A stretch of DNA of 64,000 bases from Burkholderia ubonensis (GTDB taxonomy: Bacteria > Pseudomonadota > Gammaproteobacteria > Burkholderiales > Burkholderiaceae). Positions 63,385-64,000 of the stretch are shown here, in pieces (positions within the stretch are counted from its first letter, which is position 1; every line of letters starts with the position of its first letter). Position numbers and translations under genes: made by a program. The notes beneath the pieces were generated by a model. The model was not told where the DNA came from. It worked only from the letters and a program-made list of their open reading frames with translations, and did no database searches. The stretch spans positions 1,116,001-1,180,000 of the forward strand of contig NZ_CP013422.1 in NCBI RefSeq assembly GCF_001718695.1, written 5' to 3'.

Positions 63385-64000
63385 GCGCTGGCGCGATGCC
63401 GGACCACCCCGTGGTTGTTCAGATGCAGCCGCGCGAACTGCGCATAGCTGCGCTCGAGGTCCAGCGCGATGTTTCCGCGCGAACGGCTGGTGCCGGAGCC
63501 GATCTCGGCCAGTTCGTATTCGAAGCCGTGCGGCAGGTCGATCCGGGCGCGATGTTCGGCGCCCGTCACCGGATTGCGGATCGGTTCCCCGACGACGTCG
63601 AAAACGCCTTCGACATGAATCCGGCCGCGTCGGGCGTCAACGTCCACGTCGAAGTCGATCTTCGCGAAGATCGGATCGAACGCGTGCTCGAGCGTCGACG
63701 CGAATACCGAGAACATCGTGGCGAACGGTTCGGTGTCCTGCCCCGTCATGATTTTCAGAACGGCGTCGCGCTGCGCCGGGCTGGCCCGTTCGTCGACGAT
63801 CGGCTGGCAGCGGCCGCGCCCTTCGTGAATCGGCCCCGGCCACTGAAATACGACCGCGATGCGCACGCCGTCGAGCCGCACGTCGCCGTAATGACCGCTG
63901 CCGATCGAAATCGCGCCCATCGCTTCGCAAAAGCCGTTGGTCGGCGGCGCGCTGAACTGGCAAGGGCAACCGTATGAGCAATTGCAGTTCATCAGTTCGG
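63381..64000 (-). CDS. DUF1326 protein (partial, start outside window)
   Basis: The reading frame runs off the window end: codons for Glu-Leu precede the first Met at 63992. The Cys-rich N-terminal motif NCNCSYGCPCQF is the DUF1326 signature, and PTNGFCEAMGAISIGSGHYG follows. The conserved Cys cluster suggests metal or redox chemistry. At least 206 residues are in view and the true start lies a few codons to tens of codons upstream. It is coupled to a DUF2182 membrane protein, a pairing that recurs in proteobacteria. The role is unknown. Confidence 0.85.
   Translation of the reverse strand, partial: ELMNCNCSYGCPCQFSAPPTNGFCEAMGAISIGSGHYGDVRLDGVRIAVVFQWPGPIHEGRGRCQPIVDERASPAQRDAVLKIMTGQDTEPFATMFSVFASTLEHAFDPIFAKIDFDVDVDARRGRIHVEGVFDVVGEPIRNPVTGAEHRARIDLPHGFEYELAEIGSGTSRSRGNIALDLERSYAQFARLHLNNHGVVRHRASA

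Overview
The window is GC-rich, densely coding DNA with strong G/C third-position preference. The gene families point to a betaproteobacterium of the genus Burkholderia, probably the Burkholderia cepacia complex: a large AceA isocitrate lyase, GTP-type PckG, an AcpA phosphatase, a trimeric-type porin, a cobalamin-riboswitch BtuB and many ABC, LysE and TetR units. The species assignment is inference. There is no rRNA, tRNA, phage, plasmid origin or CRISPR array. The only mobile DNA is one decayed insertion-sequence fragment.

Layout. 0-3.9 kb: a yejABEF-type oligopeptide ABC transporter whose yejE is frameshifted. 4.0-7.2 kb: an RND pump with no adjacent adaptor. 7.3-9.6 kb: a NemR-like TetR repressor, a CurA-like reductase and an ABM monooxygenase, with two nearly identical TAGAC-N5-GTCTA operators. 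9.8-15.3 kb: a membrane molybdenum aldehyde/isoquinoline oxidoreductase (2Fe-2S subunit, Tat-exported large subunit, triheme cytochrome c), then a terminator and an NAD(P) aldehyde dehydrogenase. 15.4-18.3 kb: an IS fragment and a divergent LysE/MocR pair. 18.5-22.5 kb: a taurine/sulfonate operon (dioxygenase and ABC transporter). 23-29 kb: cold-shock protein, small genes, a truncated dehydrogenase pseudogene, a porin and a diguanylate cyclase. 29.2-31.5 kb: a small gene behind a textbook sigma-54 promoter, a zinc deacylase and a zinc-ribbon protein.

31.9-38.8 kb is the most interesting block. It holds a GNAT acetyltransferase, a solute-binding protein, two different luciferase-type monooxygenases, a fused permease-ATPase and a second, paralogous solute-binding protein. 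This gene content closely parallels the Bacillus subtilis S-(2-succino)cysteine / S-alkylcysteine salvage operon (N-acetyltransferase, two binding proteins, Tcy transporter, CmoO and CmoJ monooxygenases, deacetylase). With the taurine operon and an orphan sulfonate-binding protein at 39 kb, this makes 18-40 kb an organosulfur-scavenging neighbourhood.

40-51.7 kb: a hydrolase-MarR operon with tandem operators, a BNR-repeat secreted protein, adhP behind a perfect FNR/ANR box, a ZnuD-like TonB receptor behind a Zur-like site, otsA with a decayed duplication of its 3' end, and acpA behind a Pho-box-like site. 51.8-56 kb: pckG and aceA, each with a strong intrinsic terminator, together supporting gluconeogenesis from C2 compounds. 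56.3-58.6 kb: a YbaK, YheO/DauR-like regulator and hydroxyaspartate/threonine ammonia-lyase cluster. 58.8-61.1 kb: cobalamin riboswitch and btuB. 61.2-62.4 kb: a divergent LysE/Lrp pair sharing a palindrome. 62.6-64 kb: a DUF2182-DUF1326 pair that runs off the window end.
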